Part shown: one piece after another, positions 1 to 8,997 of the stretch
Layout: every line of letters starts with the position of its first letter
Position numbering within the stretch: position 1 is the first letter of the stretch
Assembly (NCBI GenBank): GCA_023412915.1
Contig: JAEZRE010000020.1
Coordinates: 1-64,000, forward strand
Length of the DNA: 64,000 bases
Source of the DNA: Bacillota bacterium
Lineage (GTDB): Bacteria; Bacillota; Clostridia; Acetivibrionales; DTU013
Direction: 5' to 3'
Program-made: the position numbers and the translations under genes
Notes under the pieces: model-generated
Databases searched by the model: none
Seen by the model: only the letters and a program-made list of their open reading frames with translations
Told to the model about the DNA's origin: nothing

Positions 1-1350
1 AGGGCAGTACTGTAGTAACGCAATCCTCCGATTATTCAACAAATAACTGTTTCGACTGGACTCCTACGGCAGCTGGTACTGATTACAGGGCGTTGGTATA
101 TGTAAAGGAAAATGGCGCTTCATATACAACCAGGGTAGAAAAATACTCCGGCAATTATACCATCTCTGCGCCTGCTCCGATAGCGATAACCTCCATTTTA
201 CCCGACAAGGCAAGCCCGCAGCTGACAGGTACCAAGATACGCTGGACCACCACTATAAGCGGAGGTAAAGCTCCCGTATATTATTTCAGAATATATAAGG
301 GCAGTACTGTAGTAACGCAATCCTCCGATTATTCAACAAATAACTATTTCGACTGGACCCCTACGGCAGCTGGTACCGATTACAGGGCGTTGGTATATGT
401 GAAGGAAAATGGCGCTTCATATACAACCAGGGTAGAAAAATACTCCGGCTATTATACCATCTCTACAACTACTCCGATAGCGATAACTTCCATTTTGCCG
501 GACAAGGCAAGCCCGCAGCCTACTGGTACCAAGATACGCTGGACCTGTAATATAACCGGAGGTAAGGCTCCCGTATATTATTTCAGAATCTATAAAGGCA
601 GTACTTTAGTAACGCAATCCTCTGATTATTCAACAAATAACTGTTTCGACTGGACTCCTACGGCAGCTGGTACTGACTACAGGGCGTTGGTATATGTAAA
701 GGAAAATGGCGCTTTATATACGACCAGAGTAGAAAAATACTCCAGCTATTATACCGTCTCTACGCCGGCTCCGATAGCGATTACCTCCATTGTACCTGGC
801 AAGGCAAGCCCGCAGTCAACTGGTACGAAGATCCGCTGGACCTGCAATATAACCGGAGGTAAAGCTCCCGTATATTATTTCAGAATATATAAGGGCAATA
901 CTGTAGTAATTCAATCCTCCGATTATTCAACAAATAACTGTTTCGATTGGACTCCTACGGCAGCCGGTACTGATTACAGGGCGCTGGTATATGTAAAGGA
1001 AAATGGCGCTTCATATACAACCAGGGTAGAAAAATACTCCAGCTATTTCACTGTTACCGCGGCCGCACCGATAACAATCACCTCGCTGACGCCGAATCCG
1101 GCCAGTCCCCAGGAAATATGCACTTCAATCAGGTGGACATGTGAAGTATCCGGAGGTATAAGCCCTGTATATTACTTTGAAATATTTGACGGAACCTCGA
1201 TGATAGCGCATTCCGCAGACTACACAACTAATAACTATATTGACTGGACGCCGTTTGATAAAGGGAGCAACTACAGGGTGAAAGTATACGTCAAAGAGAA
1301 GGGCTCTTCCAGTTACGTAACAAAAACGTCCGGTTATTATACGATAACAG
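1..1350 (+). repeat. 297-bp in-frame tandem repeats
   Basis: The unit boundary CCGATAGCGAT recurs at a spacing of exactly 297 bp (about 175, 472 and 769), with a diverged copy at about 1066. The partial first copy (bases 1-174) matches base for base over long runs. The period is 99 codons, so copy number can change without a frameshift. Confidence 0.9.
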
Positions 1351-2042
1351 GACCGGTACTCAAGGTAGTCGATAATAGTGTGGCGGCCGTAGCTGCAGAC
1401 AAAATTGAAGTGACCTTCGACGCGGATATTGGATCATGCTCTCCCTATGTTTTTGATGTCAGGAGCGGGCCTGACAGAGATTCGGAACGTATATCCTATT
1501 TTGATTTTTGTACCACCCAAGACAGAAGAACGTTAACATTTAGATTATTCAGCCCGATAGGAACAGATCCGTCCGGTTTGTGGCTGGTGCCAATTCATCC
1601 GGAACTGGCAAAGGATGTATATGGTACTGCTATGAGCCCAGATGCGCCGTCGATGCGGATCATAGACAAAGCGAGGCCTGTTGTTTTATCAGTCAGGGTG
1701 ATTTCAGCGTCTGTTGAAGTGAAATTCAGCGAAAATGTATCGATTCCTGATATCAGTGCATTACTGAGTGACCTATCTATCAAAAAAGTTAGTGACGGCT
1801 CGGTCGTTTCCTTAAAAGCAGGAGATATTACCATAGAAGATAAAAGGATAGTTATCGAAGGCCTGGAAAGCGGCGTTGAATATAAATTGTCATTCCTTAC
1901 GGGAACGAGTGTTGTTGACAATAGCCCGGCGCACAATACCCTGGTCCCTTATCAAGTTAATATAACTACAGGAATGGCAGAATTCCGCCTTTTAACAGCC
2001 CCTGACGACACAGTAATCAGGTTTCCAAGGTTGCATAAATAG
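1..2042 (+). CDS. Repeat-built surface/secreted protein, 5' partial
   Basis: The reading frame is already open at base 3, so the true start lies upstream; about 679 residues are visible. The N-terminal two thirds is a tandem array of 99-residue beta-rich units, each with a GGKAPVYYFRIYKG segment and an FDWTPTAAGTDYRALVYVKE segment. Three units and a partial one are nearly identical, and a fifth is diverged. The units look like Ig-like or three-tyrosine-type extracellular modules. The last ~220 residues hold two further Ig-like segments of the kind seen next to SLH or SbsA-type domains (for example VEVKFSENVS). No LPXTG, SLH or membrane anchor is visible at the C-terminus. I infer an extracellular structural or adhesive protein; no enzyme motif was seen. 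Confidence 0.75.
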   Translation, partial: GSTVVTQSSDYSTNNCFDWTPTAAGTDYRALVYVKENGASYTTRVEKYSGNYTISAPAPIAITSILPDKASPQLTGTKIRWTTTISGGKAPVYYFRIYKGSTVVTQSSDYSTNNYFDWTPTAAGTDYRALVYVKENGASYTTRVEKYSGYYTISTTTPIAITSILPDKASPQPTGTKIRWTCNITGGKAPVYYFRIYKGSTLVTQSSDYSTNNCFDWTPTAAGTDYRALVYVKENGALYTTRVEKYSSYYTVSTPAPIAITSIVPGKASPQSTGTKIRWTCNITGGKAPVYYFRIYKGNTVVIQSSDYSTNNCFDWTPTAAGTDYRALVYVKENGASYTTRVEKYSSYFTVTAAAPITITSLTPNPASPQEICTSIRWTCEVSGGISPVYYFEIFDGTSMIAHSADYTTNNYIDWTPFDKGSNYRVKVYVKEKGSSSYVTKTSGYYTITGPVLKVVDNSVAAVAADKIEVTFDADIGSCSPYVFDVRSGPDRDSERISYFDFCTTQDRRTLTFRLFSPIGTDPSGLWLVPIHPELAKDVYGTAMSPDAPSMRIIDKARPVVLSVRVISASVEVKFSENVSIPDISALLSDLSIKKVSDGSVVSLKAGDITIEDKRIVIEGLESGVEYKLSFLTGTSVVDNSPAHNTLVPYQVNITTGMAEFRLLTAPDDTVIRFPRLHK

Positions 2043-2098
2043 GTCTGTTTTTATACCTTCCTATATACTATAATGTAATACATCTGGAGGGTATAAAA

Positions 2099-3202
2099 AT
2101 GGACAATACCGTGACAAGCCTGCCCGGGGCGGGGGGCCGTACTGAGAAGGGCGGCCGTATAGCTTATCTGGATCTGTTGAGGATCATTACAATGTTTTCA
2201 GTAGTTGTGCTGCATACGGCGGGACAGCACTGGAACGAACTAAGCCCATCGACCGGCGCATGGCAAATATTCAACTTATTCGACGGTATTGTCAGATTTG
2301 CTGTTCCGGTAATGGTAATGATCAGTGGAGTTTTTTTCCTCGACCCGATAAGGGAAATACCGCTCAAAAAGCTTTACGGCAAATACATACTGAGGCTGGC
2401 AGTCGCTTATGTTTTCTGGTCGTTCGTATATGCGATCTACAAATATTACATATCGGGCGAGCCGTTTTATTCAGGCTCGATCAAGACGATAACCATATAT
2501 ACGATCAACAGCTTTTATCACCTCTGGTTTTTACCCATGATGATCGCACTGTATATGCTGGTTCCCTTCCTGCAGCTCATTACAAGATACGGCGGCGAGA
2601 AGCTGTGCAGGTATTTTATAATACTTTTCTTTGTATTCGGGGTACTGATAACTTCGGTCCTGAAATTCGATTTCCCTTATTACGATTATGTAAAGAGCAT
2701 ACTGACAAGATTACCTGTTGAATTGGTCGGCAGCTATGCTGGCTATTTCATGTTGGGCTATTATCTTTATAACTTTCCGATATCCAAAAAGCTTCAAACT
2801 GCCGCTTATATCCTGGGTATAGGCAGCGTCCTGGCCTGCATCGCCGGTACGAGCCTTCTCTCGCTAAAGGGGAATGCTCCTGTGGGATATATATTCGATT
2901 ATTTCATGGTCACGACATTTTTCGCGTCGGCCGCCCTGTTCATTTTCTTCAAATACCAGGTTTCCAAACTGAACTGGTCGGAGGGCTCCATTAAGCGAAT
3001 TCAATACGTTTCACTGTGTACGTTCGGCATTTACCTGGTTCATGCGATGATATTGTCCTACCTCGGGGAGAGGGGCCTTGATACGTTGTCCTTCAACGCT
3101 CTGCTCTCGGTGCCGGTACTTGCCGTGCTTATATTTGTAGCCAGCTTTGCTGAGACTGTGTTACTCAGGCTAATCCCAGTGGTGAACAAGTATATCACGT
3201 GA
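2099..3202 (+). CDS. Acyltransferase 3 family membrane protein
   Basis: This 367-residue integral membrane protein has about ten hydrophobic segments. It begins, after a Gly-rich cytoplasmic tail, with RIAYLDLLRIITMFSVVVLH, the signature opening of acyltransferase family 3 (OatA/WecH-like). The His of VVLHTAG is the expected catalytic residue of the family. Such enzymes transfer acetyl or other acyl groups to sugars of exopolysaccharide, peptidoglycan or antibiotics at the membrane. A ribosome binding site (CTGGAGGG) lies 8 bases before the ATG. It follows the surface protein by 56 bases, but a shared function is not shown. The substrate is unknown. Confidence 0.85.
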   Translation: MDNTVTSLPGAGGRTEKGGRIAYLDLLRIITMFSVVVLHTAGQHWNELSPSTGAWQIFNLFDGIVRFAVPVMVMISGVFFLDPIREIPLKKLYGKYILRLAVAYVFWSFVYAIYKYYISGEPFYSGSIKTITIYTINSFYHLWFLPMMIALYMLVPFLQLITRYGGEKLCRYFIILFFVFGVLITSVLKFDFPYYDYVKSILTRLPVELVGSYAGYFMLGYYLYNFPISKKLQTAAYILGIGSVLACIAGTSLLSLKGNAPVGYIFDYFMVTTFFASAALFIFFKYQVSKLNWSEGSIKRIQYVSLCTFGIYLVHAMILSYLGERGLDTLSFNALLSVPVLAVLIFVASFAETVLLRLIPVVNKYIT

Positions 3203-3215
3203 AATGGCAAACGGT

Positions 3216-3458
3216 AGACAGACAGGTATAAGGCGAGTTAACAGGCATGCGGCAAACGGACAGGCATATGGCGAGCAGCCCGGCATAAGCGAGCAGCCCG
3301 GTATGTGGTAAGCAGACAGCTATGCGATGAGCAGCCCGGCGCGGAAGCACATAAGCACCGGCGAGTTGCCCGACATACGGTAGGCAGCCCGAAATACGGT
3401 AAGCAGCCCGGCATAGAGTAGGCAGCCCGATATCAAGTAAGCAATCCTCGCACCCGTA
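3216..3458. repeat. Degenerate 19-bp tandem repeat array (about 13 units)
   Basis: Thirteen consecutive units, mostly 19 bp (two of 18, one of 16, one of 20), follow the pattern AGCAGCCCGGCATACGGTA. The best copies start at 3292, 3364, 3383, 3402 and 3421. The array fills the gap between two convergent gene ends. The period is not a multiple of three and no ribosome binding site was seen, so it is unlikely to be coding. Confidence 0.85.
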
Positions 3459-3486
3459 ACCCGGAAGGAGCATCATCAGTGGTGGT

Positions 3487-5982
3487 TTATAAGGACTTTC
3501 TACCCTTAACCGTAAACTCGACAGTCTGCGAGGGGAACCTTTCCGAACTCACTGTGACGCTGAATTTACCGCTCCGGCCGACGGATCTGACCCAGAATGC
3601 CCTTGCGCCGCCTATCAGCGCAAATTGTCCAGGCCCTATGATTTCGCCCACGCCCTCAGAAGAAAGCGAAATCACATCGTTTGAGAAGGGCAGTATATTG
3701 CCCGCTTCATCCGTGTGCTTTATCACGACGCGGCAGACGTCGTAGGTGTCGCCCTCGCCAAGCTCGTACGCGTCGGGCAGAACGACCAGACAGCCGCTTC
3801 CGCCGACTCCCTTCTGTGTTCTCAATACGGCTTTCCCGCCGATATAGCCTTCAAACTCATATGTAAGGGATTTGCAGCCCCAGTTCTGAATACACTTCGA
3901 ATAGAGGTCCACCGCCTTTGAATAGGGCATTTTCGTCCTGAGCATCACCATACCCATTTTCAATTTGTACCTTAGGGGCAGCGATTTGTCGCCATGCCTG
4001 ACTACAGCGTAAAGCACGTCCTTTACATCCTTTGCGTCCCTTTTTGACAGGCCTTCCTTTCTTTCCAGCTCGTCGCCGATAAAGTCCTCGATTATGACGG
4101 GAGGGTGAGGCAGGTGCGGAAAAGCTTTGCGCGAGGGGTAATAGGTGCCGGTATATTCGCCGTTTTTATAAAGCTTGATGTAGTCGCAGTTCGTAAATAT
4201 GTAAAGCTTCTCGAATCTCGCCGCTTCAAATTCTCCAATGATCATTGAAGAGGCGGCTTCAAGCACAGGCTTTCCGTCCTGTTGCGAAAAATATGCAAAA
4301 GCGGCTTCCTTGGGTATCCTGAACATATCCATAACACCGTGATAGCATATCCGGTCTCCGCTGCCGAAATCCCTGTGAGTGTTGTAGTCGAAGGCGCACC
4401 AACCGATGGCGCCAGATATCCTTGTTCTGCCGTACATATGGTTGAGCACCCTGAGATGCCTGAGCGCATGTTCTATACGCTTCGCCTCATTGTCGAACCG
4501 CTTGGTGGGATACATGTGCCCGTTATGTTCGGTGACGAGATAAGGCACAGCTTTGCCGGCCACCTTGTCAGGGTCGCTCAAAGCCCTGTTGTTGCCGCGG
4601 TATATGAAATCATTATAGGTATATACATCCTCCAGAAAGCTGCTTCCCGCGAAATTCCTGATACCGCAGGTTTGACGCGTATTGTCGAACGCCCTTGCCG
4701 TGCCGTTGGTTTTCTCATAGAAAACGTCGTTGTCCTGCGATTCGTTGATCCGTACGCCCCACAGGACTATACAGGGCCTGCTGCGGTCCCTTGTTATCAT
4801 CTCTTCCACATTTTTCACCGCAACGGACTGCCATTCCGCGCCGCCTATATGCTGCCAGCCGGGGAGCTCCTCAAGCACGAGCAAGCCCAGCTCGTCGCAG
4901 CGGTCGAGAAAATGCCGCGATTGCGGGTAATGCGAAAGCCTGACGATATTCAGACCGAGTTCGTTTTTCAAAATTTCCGCGTCCTGGTACTGTGCCGACG
5001 CGGGCATTGCATAGCCGACATAAGGAAAGGACTGGTGACGGTTGAGCCCTCTGAGCTTTAGCCTTCTGCCGTTCAGATAGAAGCCGTCTTTCCTGAAGCA
5101 GGCGTCACGGAAACCGAAACGCACCTCATAACTGTCGATTGCCTCTTCTCCGGATATGTTCGCTTCTCCGGATATGCGCGCTTCTTCAGTTATGCTTGCT
5201 ACTGTCGATAAACGGGCTTCAAGCAGGTATAAAACGGGACTGTCGACGTCCCAGAGCTGGGCGTTAGCGAGCTCACCTGTCAGACGCACCTTTTGGACCG
5301 GTTCGCCCAACAGATGGCAGGTCTCCTTCAGGCTAGATGCCGTTTCGTCCCTATGCCCGCAGTTATAAACGGGATCCGTCTCCACGGAACACTCCACCGG
5401 GAGTTCGCCGGTTTTGCGAGAAGGATTTGCGATAGATATCTCAACGTCAATCAGCTTCGTATCTGAAAGCACATTGCCGGTCCTTACAAAAACATCCTCT
5501 ATATAAATATCGTCTGTGAGTTCCAGGCACACTTCGCGGTAGATGCCGCCATAGGTCAGGTAATCGATGACAAAGCCGAAAGGAGGTATATCGTCCCTCT
5601 CAGTAGAATCCGCCTTTACGACCAGCAGGTTTTCTCCTCCGAATAAGGCGCATTTCGTAACATCGCACCGGAAGGGAGTATACCCGCCCTTGTGGGAACA
5701 AACGAATTGCCCGTTGAAATACACCTCCGCATATGCCATTACGCCCTCAAAATACAGCAAAACGCGCTTGTTGCGGTCTTCTCCGGATAGGTTCAGCTTC
5801 CTGCGGTAACAACTAACGAATTGGTAGTCTTCTTCATTGAAATTGTCGTATGGAAGCTCGAGGTTCGCGTGGGGAAGCATTACAGCCTGGAAGTCCGAAT
5901 CGTCGAAGTCCGGCTGTACATATCGCGCTTTAAAATCGGGGGAGAACCTCCAGTCGAAATTCAAAGGAACGAGCTTTCGCAT
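3487..5982 (-). CDS. Glycoside hydrolase family 2 (beta-galactosidase/glucuronidase-like)
   Basis: The 831-residue protein has the GH2 order: N-terminal sugar-binding jelly roll (about 1-165), Ig-like domain (about 170-290), TIM barrel (about 295-560) and C-terminal Ig-like domains ending at the stop. The predicted acid/base is Glu414 in WGVRINES and the nucleophile Glu485 in TEHNGHMYP. RGLNRHQSFPYVG is the usual GH2 barrel entry. No signal peptide is present, so it likely acts inside the cell on imported oligosaccharides. The ATG follows TAGGAGAATATT. The Ig-like domain carries a small internal duplication (ARISGEANISGEE). The exact sugar specificity cannot be read from the sequence. It stands alone, with no sugar transporter beside it. 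Confidence 0.88.
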   Translation of the reverse strand: MRKLVPLNFDWRFSPDFKARYVQPDFDDSDFQAVMLPHANLELPYDNFNEEDYQFVSCYRRKLNLSGEDRNKRVLLYFEGVMAYAEVYFNGQFVCSHKGGYTPFRCDVTKCALFGGENLLVVKADSTERDDIPPFGFVIDYLTYGGIYREVCLELTDDIYIEDVFVRTGNVLSDTKLIDVEISIANPSRKTGELPVECSVETDPVYNCGHRDETASSLKETCHLLGEPVQKVRLTGELANAQLWDVDSPVLYLLEARLSTVASITEEARISGEANISGEEAIDSYEVRFGFRDACFRKDGFYLNGRRLKLRGLNRHQSFPYVGYAMPASAQYQDAEILKNELGLNIVRLSHYPQSRHFLDRCDELGLLVLEELPGWQHIGGAEWQSVAVKNVEEMITRDRSRPCIVLWGVRINESQDNDVFYEKTNGTARAFDNTRQTCGIRNFAGSSFLEDVYTYNDFIYRGNNRALSDPDKVAGKAVPYLVTEHNGHMYPTKRFDNEAKRIEHALRHLRVLNHMYGRTRISGAIGWCAFDYNTHRDFGSGDRICYHGVMDMFRIPKEAAFAYFSQQDGKPVLEAASSMIIGEFEAARFEKLYIFTNCDYIKLYKNGEYTGTYYPSRKAFPHLPHPPVIIEDFIGDELERKEGLSKRDAKDVKDVLYAVVRHGDKSLPLRYKLKMGMVMLRTKMPYSKAVDLYSKCIQNWGCKSLTYEFEGYIGGKAVLRTQKGVGGSGCLVVLPDAYELGEGDTYDVCRVVIKHTDEAGNILPFSNDVISLSSEGVGEIIGPGQFALIGGARAFWVRSVGRSGKFSVTVSSERFPSQTVEFTVKGRKSL

Positions 5983-6135
5983 AATATTCTCCTAACGGTT
6001 TTCGGAATATCGGCGTTGCCGGCCGATTCAATTTTACCATAAATATACGAAGACAGCACACGTGTATATTGCTAAACCTCGATTGTTATGTTAAAATTAC
6101 CACAATTATATAAATTGTTAAAACATGTTATGACA

Positions 6136-6178
6136 AAGGTGTCGGTACAGAAATTTCTCTGTCCGGCGCCTTTTTTAT
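6136..6178 (+). terminator. Terminator-like hairpin in the chemoreceptor leader
   Basis: AAGGTGTCGG and CCGGCGCCTT pair over ten positions (two G-T), extended by ACAG/CTGT, and are followed by TTTTTTATTTT. The upstream gene is divergent, so the only + transcript it could stop is one starting in 5983-6135. That makes it a leader attenuator or the end of a small RNA. Confidence 0.7.
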
Positions 6179-6205
6179 TTTGTACGACTCAGGGAGGCGG
6201 TAGAA

Positions 6206-7747
6206 ATGTATATTGGTATGGATTTTTGGATCAGCGCAGGCAGCTTTATCGTTTTGGCAGTACTTTCAGGCGTATTGCTTTACAGGCTGGGCAGGAAAGC
6301 AAAACAAAAGGACGGGATGATCGAGGACCTAAGAAATGAGCTTGAAAGGCACAACTCGGAGCTGTACGTGGCCTCGAGCCAAATATCCTCGGTATCTGAA
6401 CAGCTGCATATAAACATGGACGAAAATAATGCCTTTGCTCAGCAGGTGTATGCCGAGGCGTCTGAAATGGCCGAACTGAATATCCGTGTGAATGAAAACG
6501 TTCAGGGTATGCTCGATAGCGTAAAGAATATGGTCGGGCTTCTGGATGACGCTTTGAAGACCTCGAGGCAAATGGAAGCCGAGAGCCAGTCTTCCGGCGA
6601 TACCATAAAAGCGAGCCTCGAAGAAATAATGAGCATAGTTGATACCATTCACGGGATCGAATCGACCTTTTTCAGGACCGTTGACTTCATCAAAAAGCTG
6701 AATGAAACGACGGACTGTATAAATTCCATCCTGGAGACAGTCAACAACATATCGAAACAGACAAATCTGCTTTCTTTGAATGCCTCGATTGAATCTGCAA
6801 GGGCGGGAAAAAACGGCAAGGGCTTCTCTGTGGTGGCCGATGAGATACGCAAGCTTGCGGGAGACAGTGAAAAGGCGGTCCGGGACATCGCACAGCTCGT
6901 GCAGGCTATGCGATCGGAAGTTGTAAGCGTCAATGAACTCATTGACGAGAACATGCTCATGATAGAGAAAGGTGTTTCAGAATCGAAAAATATCGAGGGG
7001 AATCTCGGATCGATCCGCAAATCGTTCAGCGGTGTGCTGGAAATGGCGGAAAAGGTAATAAAGGGTTCGGAAGACCAAGTCCGCCATGCCAATTATGTTA
7101 TAGAAAACATGGGAAGCGTCGACGCGATTGTCAAAGCGTCCGCAAAGAGCGTGGATGAAGTGAAGACGTCAATATACAAGCAAAAGGAAGGCATACAGGA
7201 GATAGCCGAAATGAGCGGCAGGTTGAATTCGGCGTCGGAGGATCTCAACGGACTACTCAGCCGGAGCAGGACAGGCAGCGGAAACGACGCGGTAATCGGA
7301 AACGGGAATGGAAACGGGAAGGTATCCGGAAAGGAAAAGAGAAATAGAAAAGGGATCGGGGATGCGAAGCCAGAAGCTGTACATAGCATGGAAAAGATAG
7401 AAGAAGCTTTTAAATTGATAAGAGAGCTTTCAGCGAAGCCTGATTTTGTCCGCATGGAAAAGACGGCGCACATGAAAGCTCTGGAGGACCTCCTAAGCCG
7501 TTACGTTTATATCGAAGCCGCCTGGAGCAACGACGCCAAAGGCCGGTTCGTATGCTCGATACCCGAGGCAGGCATAGCGAACGCAAGTATAAGGCAATGG
7601 TTTGTCAGAGGAATAAAGGGCGAGGAGTATACGTCCGAGGTATATGTGTCGGCTATCACCCGAAAGCCTTGCGTAACGCTGTCAGCACCTATTAAATCAG
7701 AAAGCGGCTCCGTTGTGGGTGTTGTCGGGATAGACCTTAAAATATGA
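6206..7747 (+). CDS. Methyl-accepting chemotaxis protein with C-terminal Cache-like domain
   Basis: The 513-residue protein has a single N-terminal membrane segment (about residues 8-28) followed at once by the basic stretch RLGRKAKQK, which places the rest in the cytoplasm. The MCP signalling hairpin is centred on SKQTNLLSLNASIESARAG (about 190-210), with VVADEIRKLAGDSEKAV after it. After a Gly/Asn/Lys linker (about 355-385) comes a domain ending WFVRGIKGEEYTSEVYVS and VVGVVGIDLKI, the typical distal part of a Cache (PDC) sensor. Cache domains are usually extracytoplasmic and N-terminal, so the order here is reversed. There is no HAMP domain. The ATG has GGGAGGCGG upstream. It converges with splB, with 6 bases between stops. 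Confidence 0.85.
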   Translation: MYIGMDFWISAGSFIVLAVLSGVLLYRLGRKAKQKDGMIEDLRNELERHNSELYVASSQISSVSEQLHINMDENNAFAQQVYAEASEMAELNIRVNENVQGMLDSVKNMVGLLDDALKTSRQMEAESQSSGDTIKASLEEIMSIVDTIHGIESTFFRTVDFIKKLNETTDCINSILETVNNISKQTNLLSLNASIESARAGKNGKGFSVVADEIRKLAGDSEKAVRDIAQLVQAMRSEVVSVNELIDENMLMIEKGVSESKNIEGNLGSIRKSFSGVLEMAEKVIKGSEDQVRHANYVIENMGSVDAIVKASAKSVDEVKTSIYKQKEGIQEIAEMSGRLNSASEDLNGLLSRSRTGSGNDAVIGNGNGNGKVSGKEKRNRKGIGDAKPEAVHSMEKIEEAFKLIRELSAKPDFVRMEKTAHMKALEDLLSRYVYIEAAWSNDAKGRFVCSIPEAGIANASIRQWFVRGIKGEEYTSEVYVSAITRKPCVTLSAPIKSESGSVVGVVGIDLKI

Positions 7748-7753
7748 CCAAAG

Positions 7754-8782
7754 TTATGTGAAATATTCTATCTCCGCTTCGGGGAAGCGTTCCCGGATGA
7801 GTGAGGATATATAGTCTTTGATATCCCCGGCTGCCTCCTTGGGGTATACATACTTGAAACGGCCATATTTACCCCATTTGACAGCACGGTTCGTTTCATC
7901 CATATCGAGTTTGGTGTTCGGAAACCGCTGGAGGATAAAGCTCTTTGCGACCGGTGTGAACCTATGCTGTATCAACTCGAAGGTAAGCGGCAGGCCGGAG
8001 CTCGAGGCATCCACCTGCTGCGCCAGGCTGTCGAACAGTTCCAGGTACTCCTGCCTCCAGTTTTCGTATAGCATTATCGGCGCGATAATAAAGCCGGTCG
8101 GATATCCGGCATGCGAGATCTTTGAAGCGACCGAGAGCCGTTCTTCGAAGGAAGCCGTATTGTGTTCGAAATTGCCAATGACGTATCTGGAATTCACGCT
8201 GACCCTGAACCTGGTATGTCCGTTGTGCCTGAGGGCGAGAAGGGAATCGGCGTTGTCGAATTTGGTTACAATCCTCAGCCTGCCGTTTTCCAGGCCGCCG
8301 AAAAATTCGACGGTCCTGGCGACGCTTCCCGTCAAATGCTCCAGTGCGAGCGGATCGCCGGTGCTGGCGATCTCAAAGGTTGTAAGCCTGTTTTCGTTTT
8401 TCTCTATGTGCTTTTTTACGGATTCAAGTATGTCTTCTATGTTGACGTAGACCGTCAGGTAGGGCTTTGCCCCTTGCGTCGTTTGGAGGTAGCAGTATTC
8501 GCAGCTTCCCGGGCAATTCGTGACAAGCGGAAATTCATAATCGGCGGATGGCTTGCATACGTCGAAGCTGAGGCTCTTTTTTGCGCGCACGACTAGAGAC
8601 TTCTTCGACGCGGCATATTTTTCCTTTTCATTGGAACCGGGAATATTTCTGGAAACATTTTGCACTAAAGTCTTCGTAACGGGCACGCCAAGCTCCCCGA
8701 AATAACTGTAAAGCTTCAACCCCAGCGGGTATTCGAGGGCTCCGGGTTCGAAGAAAACCCTGTCCGGCATATACTGTTTCAT
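7754..8782 (-). CDS. splB: Spore photoproduct lyase
   Basis: Radical SAM enzyme that reverts the 5-thyminyl-5,6-dihydrothymine lesion in germinating spore DNA. I place the start at the ATG of MKQYMPDRVFFEPGALEYP: an upstream in-frame ATG overlaps the ribosome binding site GGAGGA. With this start the cluster cysteines of CPGSCEYC fall at 90, 94 and 97, close to the published numbering in bacilli. The protein has 342 residues, the usual length. Tyr98 follows the last cluster cysteine. The residue aligning with the bacillar hydrogen-donor Cys (140/141) is Ser, in FEIASTGDP; another Cys lies at 76. It is a single gene, presumably expressed in the forespore. Confidence 0.92.
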   Translation of the reverse strand: MKQYMPDRVFFEPGALEYPLGLKLYSYFGELGVPVTKTLVQNVSRNIPGSNEKEKYAASKKSLVVRAKKSLSFDVCKPSADYEFPLVTNCPGSCEYCYLQTTQGAKPYLTVYVNIEDILESVKKHIEKNENRLTTFEIASTGDPLALEHLTGSVARTVEFFGGLENGRLRIVTKFDNADSLLALRHNGHTRFRVSVNSRYVIGNFEHNTASFEERLSVASKISHAGYPTGFIIAPIMLYENWRQEYLELFDSLAQQVDASSSGLPLTFELIQHRFTPVAKSFILQRFPNTKLDMDETNRAVKWGKYGRFKYVYPKEAAGDIKDYISSLIRERFPEAEIEYFT

Positions 8783-8912
8783 ACATTCCTCCATTTGGAA
8801 TAATTTATATGTTTATTATGATTACTTTTAACTGTAATATTTATCCGGAAAAAATAGTTTTAATAACGTAAAAATTTCATGGACAAAAGTAAATAACGTT
8901 AATATCGAACTA

Positions 8913-8940
8913 TTGACAACTAGTGGGTTTAAGGTATAAA
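8913..8940 (+). promoter_or_regulatory. Sigma-A-like promoter of the liv operon
   Basis: TTGACA (8913-8918), 16-base spacer, TATAAA (8935-8940). It leaves a leader of about 130 bases before the binding-protein gene. A perfect inverted repeat AGCTAA-T-TTAGCT lies in the leader at 8972-8984. Confidence 0.7.
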
Positions 8941-8997
8941 ATCAAACAAAATAAAGAGGTTTTTTATTATTAGCTAATTTAGCTGCAAACCAATGAT

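Noticed and set aside
3216..3458. The 19-bp array as a CRISPR
   Set aside because: Units are directly adjacent with no unique spacers, they are too short and variable, and no cas gene is near.
3195..3476. A 93-codon minus-strand frame across the 19-bp repeats
   Set aside because: The repeat period is not a multiple of three, so the frame shows no protein repeat; it overlaps the acyltransferase end and lacks a ribosome binding site.
4282..5061. A 259-codon plus-strand frame opposite the glycoside hydrolase
   Set aside because: It lies fully inside the GH2 gene on the other strand, has no ribosome binding site and no recognisable domain; the GH2 frame has clear catalytic motifs.
5983..6135. 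A c-di-GMP riboswitch before the chemoreceptor
   Set aside because: The conserved c-di-GMP-I core is absent, and the c-di-GMP-II pseudoknot pattern was not seen; only a terminator-like hairpin is supported.
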